From Arachis hypogaea (Eukaryota; Streptophyta; Magnoliopsida; Fabales; Fabaceae): a stretch of 64,000 nucleotides of DNA. This document shows, in pieces, positions 11,008 to 20,884 of the stretch. The notes below the pieces were generated by a model, which saw nothing but the letters and a program-made list of their open reading frames with translations, ran no database searches and was not told where the DNA came from. Position 1 is the first letter of the stretch. The number at the start of each line of letters is the position of its first letter. The DNA lies in contig NW_027255478.1 of NCBI RefSeq assembly GCF_003086295.3, forward strand, positions 1-64,000, written 5' to 3'. The translations under genes were made by a program, and so were the position numbers.

Positions 11008-12394
11008 TGATGCACCACTATTTTGTGGTACATTTTGTGCTTAATTTAGGTGGATTTTATCTACTTTTCCCACATTTATTCAAAGAAATAGCATGATTTC
11101 ATAATTTTCTCCTAAATTGTGCTTAAGTGTAAAAACATGCTTTTTAGGCCTTTAAATTGTTAATTTTGATTCACCTTTGATACCACTAGATACCTTGATA
11201 TGTTTGCTAGTGATTTCAGGATGAAAAGACTAGGAATGGATCAAAGGAGTGAAGAGAAAAGCATGTAAAAAGGAGAAATCATGGAAAATCAAGGATTTGG
11301 GATGCATTCACCGACGCGCACGCGTGGATGGGAGGTCGCATGGCGATGCGTACGCATACATGACGGGTACGCGTCGGTGCTCGCACATGACCCACTTAAA
11401 GTGAATTCGCTAGAGGCGATTTCTGGGCTTCCCAGTCCCAAATCCAACTCACTTCTGAAGCTATTAAACCCAAGGATTGAAGGAGGATTGGGAGAGAGTG
11501 ACCAAGTAGTCATAGTTTAATTTGGATCATGTTTTTAGTTAGTTTCTAGAGAGAGAAGCTCTCTCTTCTCTCTAGAATTAGGATTGAGATTAGGTTTAAT
11601 TCTTCTCTAGATCTAGGTTTAATTCGTGTCTTCACCTACTTCTCCTTCTCAATTTCTTGTTGTCACCTCTTGTTCTTTTATTCTTTTGTTGTGATCTCCC
11701 TTATTTTGTATAATTTGTTGTTGATACACTCTTGTTCCTTTTATTTTTTTTCAATGCAGTTTGAGGTAATTTATATTAATTGTGCCTTCTTTGATTGTTT
11801 TTCTTAATTCTTTGCAATTAGTAGTTGTTAGATTTCATTCTTGTTGTCATTTTACTATGCTTTCCTTTTATGCCTTCCAAGTGTTTGACAAAATGCTTGG
11901 AAGGAAGCTAGAGTAGATTTTTCTCCTCTTGGCATAGGTTGAGTAATTGGTGACTCTTGAGTTGTCAAAGTCTCTTGTTGATTGACAATTAGAAGTTGCT
12001 AATTGATTTGAATTCCACTAAAGCTAGTCTTTCCTTAGGAGTTGACTAGGACTTGAGGAATCAAATTGATTTATCCACTTGACTTTACTTAGGAGCAATG
12101 AATAATTATTATCACAAGAGCTCTCTTAGCTATTAGTTTTATTCTTGCAATTTACTTTTCTTGTCCTTAATCCAAAACCCCAAAATATACATCTCATAAC
12201 CAATAACAAGAACACTTCCCTGTATTTCCTTTAAGAGACAACCCGAGGTTTGAATACTTCGGTTATTATTTTTAGGGGTTTGTTACTTGTGACAACCAAA
12301 TTTTTGCATGAGAGGATTATTTGTTGGTTTAGAAACTATACTTGAAACGAGAATTTATTTGTGAAATTCTATACCATCAAAAATCTATTCATCA
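11008..12394 (+). mobile_element. 3' LTR of element B
   Basis: LTR of 1,387 bp, same termini as the 5' LTR (TGATGCACCACTA ... ATCTATTCATCA), followed by the target duplication CTGAA at 12395-12399. It lacks part of the CpG-rich block and about 90 bp near 12090-12120 relative to the 5' LTR, and carries many single-base differences, so the insertion is not very recent. Confidence 0.88.
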
Positions 12395-13283
12395 CTGAAG
12401 TACCATATCTTAGTGCCATTGGAGCACTAATATATCTTGTAAATAATACACGACCCGATATATCATTTTCTGTGAATTTACTAGCAAGGTATATTTCTTC
12501 TCCAACCACAAGACATTGGAATGAAATCAAACAAAATTTTCGATATATTCATGGAACGGTTGATATCAGATTGTTTTATCTTTATGAATCCAAGTCACAA
12601 TTAGTTGGGTATGCAGATGCAAGATGCTTGTCTGATCCACATAAAGAGAGATCTTAAACAGGATACCTATTCACGTATGGTGGTACAGCTATATCATGGA
12701 AGTCCACGAATCAGACGTTAGAAGTAACCTTCTCTAATCATGCTTAATTACTAGCGATACATGAAGCTAGTCGTGAGTGCTTTTGGCTTAGGAGTCTGAT
12801 CCAATATATTCTGTCATCATGTGGACTAATTGATCATAAGATAGCTCCAACTGTCCTGTTTGAAGATAATACAGCATGCATTGCTCAACTTAACGGTGGA
12901 TACATCAAAGGTGACAGAACAAAGCATATTTCTCCCAAATTCTTCTTCACTCATGATCTTCAAAATCAAGGGACAGTTGATGTCCAACAGATCCGCTCAA
13001 GTGATAATTTGGATGACTTATTCACAAAGTTACTTCCAAAATCCTCCATTGAAAAATTGGTACATCAGATTGGGATGCGTCGATTTCGAAATGTTAAATG
13101 ATGTTGACAATAGGGGGAGATTGTACTCTTTTTCACTTGGTCAGATTTTTTTCCCATTGGATTTTTCTTAATAAGGTTTTTAATGAGGTAGTCCCCATCA
13201 CAAAGAATATTGTACTCTTTTTCCTTCACTAAAGTCTTTTTTCCATTGGATTTTTCTTTAGTAAAGTTTTAACGATGCATAAT
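12395..13283 (+). pseudogene. Ty1/copia element C, RNase H, PPT and start of 3' LTR (right part)
   Basis: Continuation of the copia element from the base where B inserted. It carries the conserved YLSAIGALIYLVNNTRPDIS, then VGYADA, ISWKSTNQT, LFEDNTACIAQL and KHISPKFFFTHDLQ, which are copia RNase H landmarks. Stops near 12655 and 12748 disable it. A polypurine tract (AATAGGGGGAGA, 13109-13120) is followed at 13122 by TGTACTCTTTTTC, the start of the 3' LTR. That LTR is cut after about 160 bp by element A at 13284. The flank at 13279-13283 is ATAAT, the expected target duplication of A on this side. Confidence 0.82.
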
Positions 13284-14804
13284 TGGTGCACGAAATTGCA
13301 ATCACACTTTTTGCAACTCCGCACAACTAACCAGCAAGTGCACTGGGTCGTCCAAGTAATACCTTGCGTGAGCAAGGGTCGATCCCACGGAGATTGTCGG
13401 CTTGAAGCAAGCTATGGTTACCTTGTAAATCTTAGTCAGGATATCAGAAATTATCAGGATTGATTGTGAAAAGCAAAAGAACATGAAATGGTTACTTGTT
13501 TTGCAGTAATGGAGAATAGGTTGAGGTTTTGGAGATGCTCTGTCTTCTGAATCTCTGCTTTCCTACTGTCTTCTTCATCAAACACGCAAGGCTCCTTCCA
13601 TGGCAAGCTGTATGTAGGGTTTCACCATTGTCAATGGCTACCTCCCATCCTCTCAGTGAAAATGTTCCTATGCTCTGTCACAGCATGGCTAATCATCTGT
13701 CGGTTCTCGATCAGGCCGGAATAGAATCCAGTGATTCTTTTGCATCTGTCACTAACGCCCCGCCTTCAGGAGTTTGAATCTCGTCACAGTCATTCAATCA
13801 TTGAATCCTACTCAGAATACCACAGACAAGGTTTAGACCTTCCGGATTCTCTTGAATGCCGCCATCAGTTCTAGCTTATACCACGAAGATTCCGGTTAAA
13901 GAATCCAAGAGATAACTACTTAATCTAAGGTAGAACGGAGGTGGTTGTCAGGCACGCGTTCATAGTTGATGATGATGATGATTGTCACGGATCATCACAT
14001 TCATCCGGGTTAAGAACAAGTATTATCTTAGAATGGAAGCAAGCATGATTGAATGAGAAACAGTAGTAATTGCATTAATCCATCAAGACACAGCAGAGCT
14101 CCTCACCCCCAACCATGGGGTTTAGAGACTCATGCCGTGGAAGGTACACAAAGAAAACGTGTAAAGTGTCATGAGGTACAGATACAATGTCAAAAGATCC
14201 TATTAATAGTATACTAGTAGCCTAGGGTATACAGAGATGAGTAAATGACCTAAAAATCCACTTCCGGGCCCACTTGGTGTGTGCTTGGGTTGAGCAATGA
14301 AGCATTTTCGTGTAGAGACCTTTTCTGGAGTTAAACGCCAGCTTTCATGCCAGTTTGGGCGTTTAACTCCAAGTTTCATGCCAGTTCCAGCGTTAAACGC
14401 TGGAAATATTGAGGCTGAATTGCCACGCCGGTTTGGGCCATCAAATCTTGGGCAAAGTTGGACTATTATATATTTCTGGAAAGCCCAGGATGTCTACTTT
14501 CCAACGCCATTGAGAGCGCACCAATTGGGCTTCTGTAGCTCCAGAAAATCTACTTCGAGTGTAGGGAGGTCAGAATCCAACAGCATCTGTAGTCCTTTTC
14601 AGTCTCTGAATCAGATTTTTGCTCAGAACCTTCAATTTCAGCCAGAAAATACCTGAAATCACAAAAAAACACACAAACTCATAGTAAAGTCCAGAAAAGT
14701 GAATTTTAGCTAAAAACTAATAAAAATATACTAAAAACTAACTAAATCATACTAAAAACATACTAAAAACAATGCCAAAAAGCGTACAAATTATCCGCTC
14801 ATCA
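13284..14804 (-). mobile_element. 3' LTR of minus-strand Ty3/gypsy element A (LTR-3)
   Basis: A 1,521-bp LTR, minus strand, starting TGATGAGCGGATAATTTGTA at 14804 and ending AATTTCGTGCACCA at 13284. It belongs to the same family as LTR-1 and LTR-2: they share the segment CCAGCAAGT...ACTGGGTCGTCCAAG and the long pyrimidine-poor 5' end. Element A's body lies to its right, so this is the 3' LTR. The matching 5' LTR is not found where expected; the element is cut at 20884. Confidence 0.85.
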
Positions 14805-15749
14805 CAACACCAAACTTAAATTGTTGCTTGTCCCCAAGCAACTGAAAATCAAAATAGGATAAAAAGAAGAGAATATACTATAGACTCCAAAATATCAAGG
14901 AAACTTAGCCCCAATTAGATGAGCGGGACTAGTAGCTTTTTGCCTCCGAACAGTTTTGGCATCTCACTTTATCCCTTGAAGTTCAGAATGATTGGCATCT
15001 ATAAGAACTCAGAACTCAGATAGTGTTATTGATTCTCTTAGTTGAGTATAATGATTCTTGAACATAGCTAGTGTATGAGTCTTGGCTGTGGCCCAAAGCA
15101 CTCTGTCCTCCAGTATTACCACCGGATACATACATGCCACAGACACATAATTGGGTGAACCTTTTCAGATTGTGACTCAGCTTTGCTAGAGTCCCCAATT
15201 AGAGGTGTCCAGGGTTCTTAAGCACACTCTTGTTGCCTTGGATCACAACTTTATTTCTTTCTTTTTCTTTTTCTTTTCTCTCTTTTTTTTCGAAATTTTT
15301 TTTTGAATTCACTGCTTTTTCTTGCTTCAAGAATCAATTAGATGATTTTTCAGATCCTCAATAACGGTTCTCTTTTTCCTTCATTCTTTCAAGAGCCAAC
15401 AATTTCTAACATTCTCAAAACAACAAATTCAAGAGACATATGCACTGTTCAAGCATTCATTCGGAAAACAAAAATTATTGTCACCACATCAAACTAATTC
15501 AACTAGTTTCAAGGATAAAATTCGAAATCCTGTACTTCTTGTTCTTTTGTGATTAAAGCATTTTTCATTTAAGAGAGGTGATGGATTCATAGGACATTCA
15601 TAGCTTTAAGACATGAATTTTAAATTTTATTAATTATGAATTAAGAACAAGACTCAAAAATAGATATAAGATGAGACTAGAAAATAAAAATAGAAAACAA
15701 AAAATTTAAACTAGGCTCCTAATGATAGAGGTTTTCACAGAGTTGGGAC
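14805..15749 (-). other. 3' untranslated region of element A with hairpin and PPT-like motif
   Basis: Noncoding stretch between the accessory ORF and the 3' LTR. Directly at the LTR edge the minus strand reads TTTAAGTTTGGTGTTG (14805-14820). Upstream of it, 14824-14841 is a perfect hairpin (TTGCTTG / GGGA / CAAGCAA on the minus strand). The arrangement mirrors that before the 3' LTR of B. A C/T-rich run (A/G on the element strand) lies at about 15250-15305. No credible gene is seen. Confidence 0.5.
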
Positions 15750-16858
15750 TCAACAACCTTGATTTTGAGAAGTGGATGCTCCCTCAACTTGAGAGGAGAG
15801 CTTTTGGCGTTTCAACTCTTGGAGTTCACGCCCCTGCTTCTCTTGTTCCTTCAGCAATTTGCAGAGCATGCAGTTCTGATTCTGCTGTTCTTCCTTCAGT
15901 TGCTCCATAGTCTCTTGCAACTTGGTGATAGATGCTTCTAGGCTGGTCCAGTAGTCAATTCTTGGGAATTCAGGGAGGAATTCCTGCGCCCTCCTCTTGA
16001 TAGAGTTGTCTTGCATTTGTCCTTCCATTGACTTCTTGGTGATTGGGTGTTCAATGGGTATGAACTCATCTACTCCCATCTTCACCCCAGCCTCTTTACA
16101 GAGCAAGGAAATCAAGTTTGGGTAAGCCAATTTGGCTTCAGTGGAATTCTTATTTGCAATTGTGTAGATCTCACAAGCAATCACATGATGAACCTCCACT
16201 TCTTTTCCAAGCATAATGCAATGAATCATCACTGCTCTCTTGATGGTGATCTCAGAATGGTTGCTAGTGGGCAATATGGAACGCCCAATAAAGTCTAGCC
16301 AACCTCTTGCAATTGGTTTGAGGTCTCCCCTCTTGAGTTGGTTTGGGACACCCTTTGAATTGGTTATCCACTTAGTTCCAGGGAGGCATATGTCCTCTAG
16401 AACTTGATCCAACCCTTTATCTGCTCTCACCATCCTCCTATTAAAGGATTCAGGATCATCTTACAGTTGAGGTAGTTTGAAGATTTCTCTTATTTTGTCC
16501 AGATGGAAGTACATAACTTTCCCTCTAACCATGGTTCTGTAGGTATGGTAAGCAGTTCCAGTCATTCTCTGCTTATCTGTTAGCCACAGATTTGAGTAGA
16601 ATTCCTGAACCATGTTCCTTCCAACCTTTATTTCAGGATTGGTTAGAACTTCCCATCCTCTGTTTCGAATTTGCTCTTGGATCCCCGGATATTCATCTTC
16701 TTTCAGATCAAATTTAACTTCCGGGATCACTGACCTCAGACCCATTATTTTGTGATAATGGTTTTCATGTTCTTTAAGAACTTCTCTTGATTCCAAAGAT
16801 TCTTTGGATTATTCTCTTTCTTTCCTCTTAAATTGGTTTGTTTTCCCTTAGGAGCCAT
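15750..16858 (-). pseudogene. Accessory ORF 3' of pol, 'putative plant transposon protein' type (broken)
   Basis: Minus-strand frame from the ATG at 16856-16858 (MAPKGKQTNLRG) to the TGA at 15750. It resembles the plant-specific domain often annotated as putative plant transposon protein, found downstream of pol in legume Ty3/gypsy elements. Landmarks are GWEVLTNPEIKVGRNMVQEF, LTDKQRMTGTAYHTYRTMVR, ARGWLDFIGRSILPTSNHSE and VMIHCIMLGKEVEVHHVIAC. The C-terminal 70 residues are Glu/Gln/Lys-rich and probably coiled coil (ITKLQETMEQLKEEQQNQ). A frameshift near 16790 and an in-frame TAA at about 16461 break it. Its role is unknown; it sits in the env-like position of Athila elements, but I see no signal peptide or membrane segment. 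Confidence 0.6.
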
Positions 16859-17253
16859 GATCTTGATGAATCTTGGCTTAGTGATCACGAAAAAGCACAC
16901 CAAACTTAGAGGTTTGCTTGTCCTCAAGCAAAAGAAAGCAAAGAAGAGAGAGAGAGGAAGAGGAAATTCGAATGGTGTGGTGGAAAGAGGGAGCCAAACA
17001 TGTATTTATAAGGTGGGGGAGAGGAGATTTCGAAAAACATTGAAAGGAGATTTGAGAAGATATGGAGAGAAGGGTGAGTTTTTGAACAAAATTTGGGAAT
17101 GATTTGATAGATTTGAAGAATGATTTTAGATTTTTGAAAATTTGAAAGTGAATGATGAGAGATTGAAATGTGTTTTTGTAGAAAAGTATGGGTAAGAAAA
17201 GGAAAGTTTGAAAAAATTTGATTTGAAAACAAAATTGTGGTCCCCCCACCTTT
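16859..17253 (-). other. Leader of the accessory ORF in element A, with hairpin
   Basis: AT-rich noncoding spacer. At 16897-16932 it repeats the module seen at the 3' LTR border: ACACCAAACTTAGA followed by a perfect 8-bp hairpin (TTTGCTTG / TCCT / CAAGCAAA). Open frames on the minus strand here are Phe/Ser/Leu-rich and look fortuitous. Confidence 0.45.
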
Positions 17254-17552
17254 CTGGCGTTAAACGCCCAGAATGGCACCCATTCTGGCGTTTAACGCCC
17301 ATTTGATGCCCCTTTTGGGCGTTTAACGCCCAGCCAGGTGCCCTGGCTGGCGTTAAACGCCAGAATTCCTTTATCACTGGGCGTTTTTCTAAACGCCCAG
17401 GATGCTGCACACCTGGCGTTAAACGCCCAGAATGGTGGCCATTCTGGCGTTTAACGCCCAAAATGGCACCATTCCTGGCGTTAAACGCCCAGAATGGTAC
17501 CCATTCTGGCGTTTAACGCCCAAAATGCCCCTTACTGGCATTTTTTCGCCAG
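17254..17552. repeat. GGCGTTTAACGCC palindrome array in element A
   Basis: Eight perfect copies of GGCGTT(A/T)AACGCC and two degenerate ones (17379-17398 and 17537-17550), spaced about 30 bp. Copies alternate between GTTAAAC and GTTTAAC versions. The spacers pair across copies too (CCAGAATGG against CCATTCTGG), so neighbouring copies form longer inverted repeats. The array lies between pol and the accessory ORF. Single half-copies also occur in LTR-1, LTR-2 and LTR-3. Confidence 0.85.
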
Positions 17553-17658
17553 TAAGCTCTTTTTCTCTGCTTTTTGAGCTGAATCTTTCTGTAACTCTGT
17601 GAATTCCTTCATTTTTGATACTTGCCTCTGTAAGAACAATTCATACAACCTCCTAATG

Positions 17659-17706
17659 ACTGGGTTGCCTCCCAGCAAGCGCTTCTTTACTGTCTTTAGC
17701 TGGACC
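17659..17706 (-). promoter_or_regulatory. Conserved post-pol motif, element A
   Basis: Starting about 12 nt after the pol stop, the minus strand reads AGCTAAAGACAGTAAAGAAG, then CGCTTGCTGGGAGGCAACCC. It ends in a short hairpin (TGGG / AGGCAA / CCCA, plus-strand 17661-17674). Element D has nearly the same sequence 18 nt after its pol stop (63658-63701). Conservation outside the coding region suggests an RNA-level role, for example in expression of the downstream ORF, but that is inference. Confidence 0.5.
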
Positions 17707-17717
17707 TTTACTGAGAA

Positions 17718-20700
17718 TCACTCAAGTCTCAGTTTTGAGCATTCCTGCTCAAAATTGCCTTCAAGATAATGCTTGATTCTCTGTCCATTAACAATGAACT
17801 TTTTGTCAGAATCAATATCCTGAAGCTCAACATATCCATATGGTGACACTCCTGTAATCACATACGGACCCCTCCACCGGGATTTGAGTTTTCCTGGAAA
17901 CAGTCTGAGCCTAGAGTTGAAGAGCAGAACTTTTTGTCCTGGCTCAAAGACTCTGGTTGACAATTTCTTGTCATGCCATTTCTTTGCCTTTTCCTTATAA
18001 ATTTTTGCATTTTCAAAGGCATTGAGTCTGAACTCCTCTAGCTCATTTAGCTGGAACAATCTTTTTTCACTAGCTAACTGAGCATCCATGTTTAGGAATC
18101 TGGTTGCCCAGTAGGCTTTATGTTCCAGTTCCACGGGCAGATGACAGGCCTTCCCATACACCAGTTGGTATGGAGAGGTTCCTATGGGAGTCTTGAATGC
18201 TGTTCTGTATGCCCACAGAGCATCATCCAAGCTCTTTGCCCATTCCTTTCTTCGGGCTATCACAGTCCGTTCCAGGATTTTCTTTAGTTCTCTATTAGAG
18301 ACTTCAGCTTGCCCATTTGTCTGTGGATGATACGGAGTTGCCACTTTGTGGCTAATTCCATATCTAACCATAACAGAGTATAGCTGTCTATTGCAGAAAT
18401 GAGTGCCCCCGTCACTGATTAGTACTCTGGGAACACCAAACCTGCTGAAGATGTGTTTCTGGAGGAATTTCAGCACGGTCTTGGTATCATTAGTGGGTGT
18501 AGCAATTGCTTCTACCCACTTAGATACATAGTCCACTGCCACCAGAATGTAAGTGTTTGAGTATGATGGTGGGAATGGCCCCATGAAGTCAATTCCCCAA
18601 ACATCAAACAATTCTATCTCTAATATCCCTTGTTGAGGCATGGCATATCCGTGAGGCAAGTTACCAGCTCTTTGGCAACTGTCACAGTTACGCACAAACT
18701 CTCGGGAATCTTTATAGAGAGTAGGCCAGTAGAAGCCACATTGGAGGACTTTAGTGGCTGTTCGCTCACTTCCAAAATGTCCTCCATATTGTGATCCATG
18801 GCAATGCCATAGGATCCTTTGTGCTTCTTCTCTGGGTACACATCTGCGGATCACTCCGTCAGCACATCTCTTAAAGAGATATGGTTCATCCCAGAGGTAG
18901 TACTTGGCATCTGAAATTAATTTCTTCCTTTGCACGCTGCTGTACTCCTTGGGTATGAACCTCACAGCTTTATAATTTGCAATATCTGCAAACCATGGAG
19001 CTTCCTGAATGGCAAAGAGTTGCTCATCTGGGAAAGTCTCAGAGATCTCAGTAGAAGGGAGGGACGCCCCAGCTACTGGTTCTATCCGGGATAGATGATC
19101 AGCTACTTGGTTCTCTGTCCCTTTTCTGTCTCTTATTTCTATATCAAACTCTTGCAGAAGCAGCACCCATCTGATAAGCCTGGGTTTTGAATCCTGCTTT
19201 GTGAGTAAGTATTTAAGAGCAGCATGGTCAGTGTACACAACTACTTTGGATCCCACTAGATAGGATCTAAACTTGTCAATGGCATAGACCACTGCAAGTA
19301 ACTCTTTTTCTGTGGTTGTGTAATTCTTCTGTGCGTCATTTAGAACACGGCTGGCATAATAAATGACGTGCAGAAGCTTGTTATGCCTCTGTTCCAACAC
19401 TGCACCAATGACATGGTCACTGGCATCACACATTAATTCAAATGGCAATGCCCAATCTGGTGCAGAGATAACTGGTGCTGTGACCAGCTTAGCTTTCAGG
19501 GTCTCAAACGCCTGCAGACACTGTGTGTCAAACACAAATGGTGTGTCAGCAGCTAGCAGGTTACTCAAAGGTTTTGCAATTTTTGAAAAATCCTTTATAA
19601 ACCTTCTGTAGAATCCTGCATGCCCCAGAAAGCTTCTGATTGCCTTAACATTGGCAGGTGGTGGTAATTTTTCAATTATCTCTACCTTTGCCTTATCCAC
19701 CTCTATTCCCCTGCTTGAAATTTTGTGCCCAAGGACAATTCCTTCAGTCACCATAAAGTGACATTTCTCCCAGTTTAAAACCAGATTAGTCTCTTGGCAC
19801 CTTTTCAGGACAAGTGCTAGGTGGTTAAGACAGGAGCTGAATGAGTCTCCATACACTGAGAAGTCATCCATGAAGACTTCCAGGAATTTCTCCACCATAT
19901 CAGAGAAGATGGACAACATGCATCTCTGAAAGGTTGCAGGAGCATTACACAGACCAAAAGGCATCCTTCTGTAGGCAAACACGCCAGAAGGGCAAGTAAA
20001 TGCTGTTTTCTCTTGGTCCTGAGGATCTACTGCAATTTGGTTGTAACCTGAATAGCCATCCAAAAAGCAGTAATAATCATGACCAGCTAGTCTTTCTAGC
20101 ATTTGGTCTATGAATGGTAAAGGAAAATGATCCTTTCTGGTGGCTGTATTGAGCCTTCTGTAGTCAATACACATGCGCCACCCTGTGACTGTCCTTGTAG
20201 GAACCAGTTCATTTTTTTCATTATGAACCACTGTCATGCCTCCCTTTTTGGGAACAACTTGGACAGGGCTCACCCAGGGGCTATCAGAAATAGGATAAAT
20301 AATCCCAGCCTCTAGTAATTTAGTGACCTCTTTCTGCACCACCTCCTTCATGGCTGGATTTAGCCTCCTCTGTGGTTGGACCACTGGTTTAGCATTATCC
20401 TCCAACAGGATTTTGTGCATGCATCTAGCTGGGCTAATGCCTTTAAGGTCACTTATGGACCACCCAAGAGCTGTCTTGTGTGTCCTTAGCACTTGAATCA
20501 GTGCTTCCTCTTCCTGTGGATTTAAAGCAGAGCTTATAATCACTGGAAAAGTGTCACCCTCTCCCAGAAATACATACTTCAGGGATGGTGGTAGTGGTTT
20601 GAGTTCAGGCTTGGGAGGTTTATCCTCCTCCTGAGGAATTTTCGATAATTCCTTTGTTTCCTCTGGTTCTTCTTGATCAGGTTGAGCATCCTTGAAGATG

Positions 20701-20884
20701 TCTTCAAGCTCTGATTCTAGGCTTTCAGCCATATTGATCTCTTCTACCAGAGAGTCAATAATGTCAGCGCCCATGCAGTCATTTGGTGTGTCTGGATGCT
20801 GCATGGCTTTTACAGCATTTAACTTGAACTCATCCTCATTGACTCTCAAGGTTACTTCCCCTTTTTGTACATCAATGAGAGTTC
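17718..20884 (-). CDS. pol of element A (RT, RNase H, integrase; protease truncated), 5' end cut off
   Basis: Minus-strand frame open for more than 1,040 codons, ending at 17718. The order is protease tail ([11 protein letters not shown], just inside the break), a Glu-rich linker, reverse transcriptase, RNase H, then integrase. RT shows [39 protein letters not shown] and the catalytic FMDDFSVYG. RNase H shows LMCDASD and VVYTDHAAL. Integrase has the zinc-binding [12 protein letters not shown]...CDSCQRAG, and [15 protein letters not shown] and NRELKKILE bearing the catalytic acids. The C-terminus has [14 protein letters not shown]. No internal stop or frameshift is seen, so the copy looks young. 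Similarity to Athila-lineage Ty3/gypsy fits the tRNA-Asp primer site of its family. Gag, the protease active site and the start are missing because homology ends abruptly at about 20884, where mitochondrial-type DNA begins. Confidence 0.9.

Noticed and set aside
16878..17461. Minus-strand frames of 102-133 codons just upstream of the accessory ORF of A
   Set aside because: Phe/Ser/Leu-rich translations of AT-rich leader and of the palindrome array, with no start context or motif; considered fortuitous.
17254..17552. Regularly spaced palindromic repeats that could suggest a CRISPR array
   Set aside because: Units are 13 bp, alternate between two versions, spacers are mutually complementary and the context is a plant retrotransposon. 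No cas genes are present.
18620..18841. Small frames on either strand within the A and D pol genes
   Set aside because: Shadows of the long pol frame in other reading frames.
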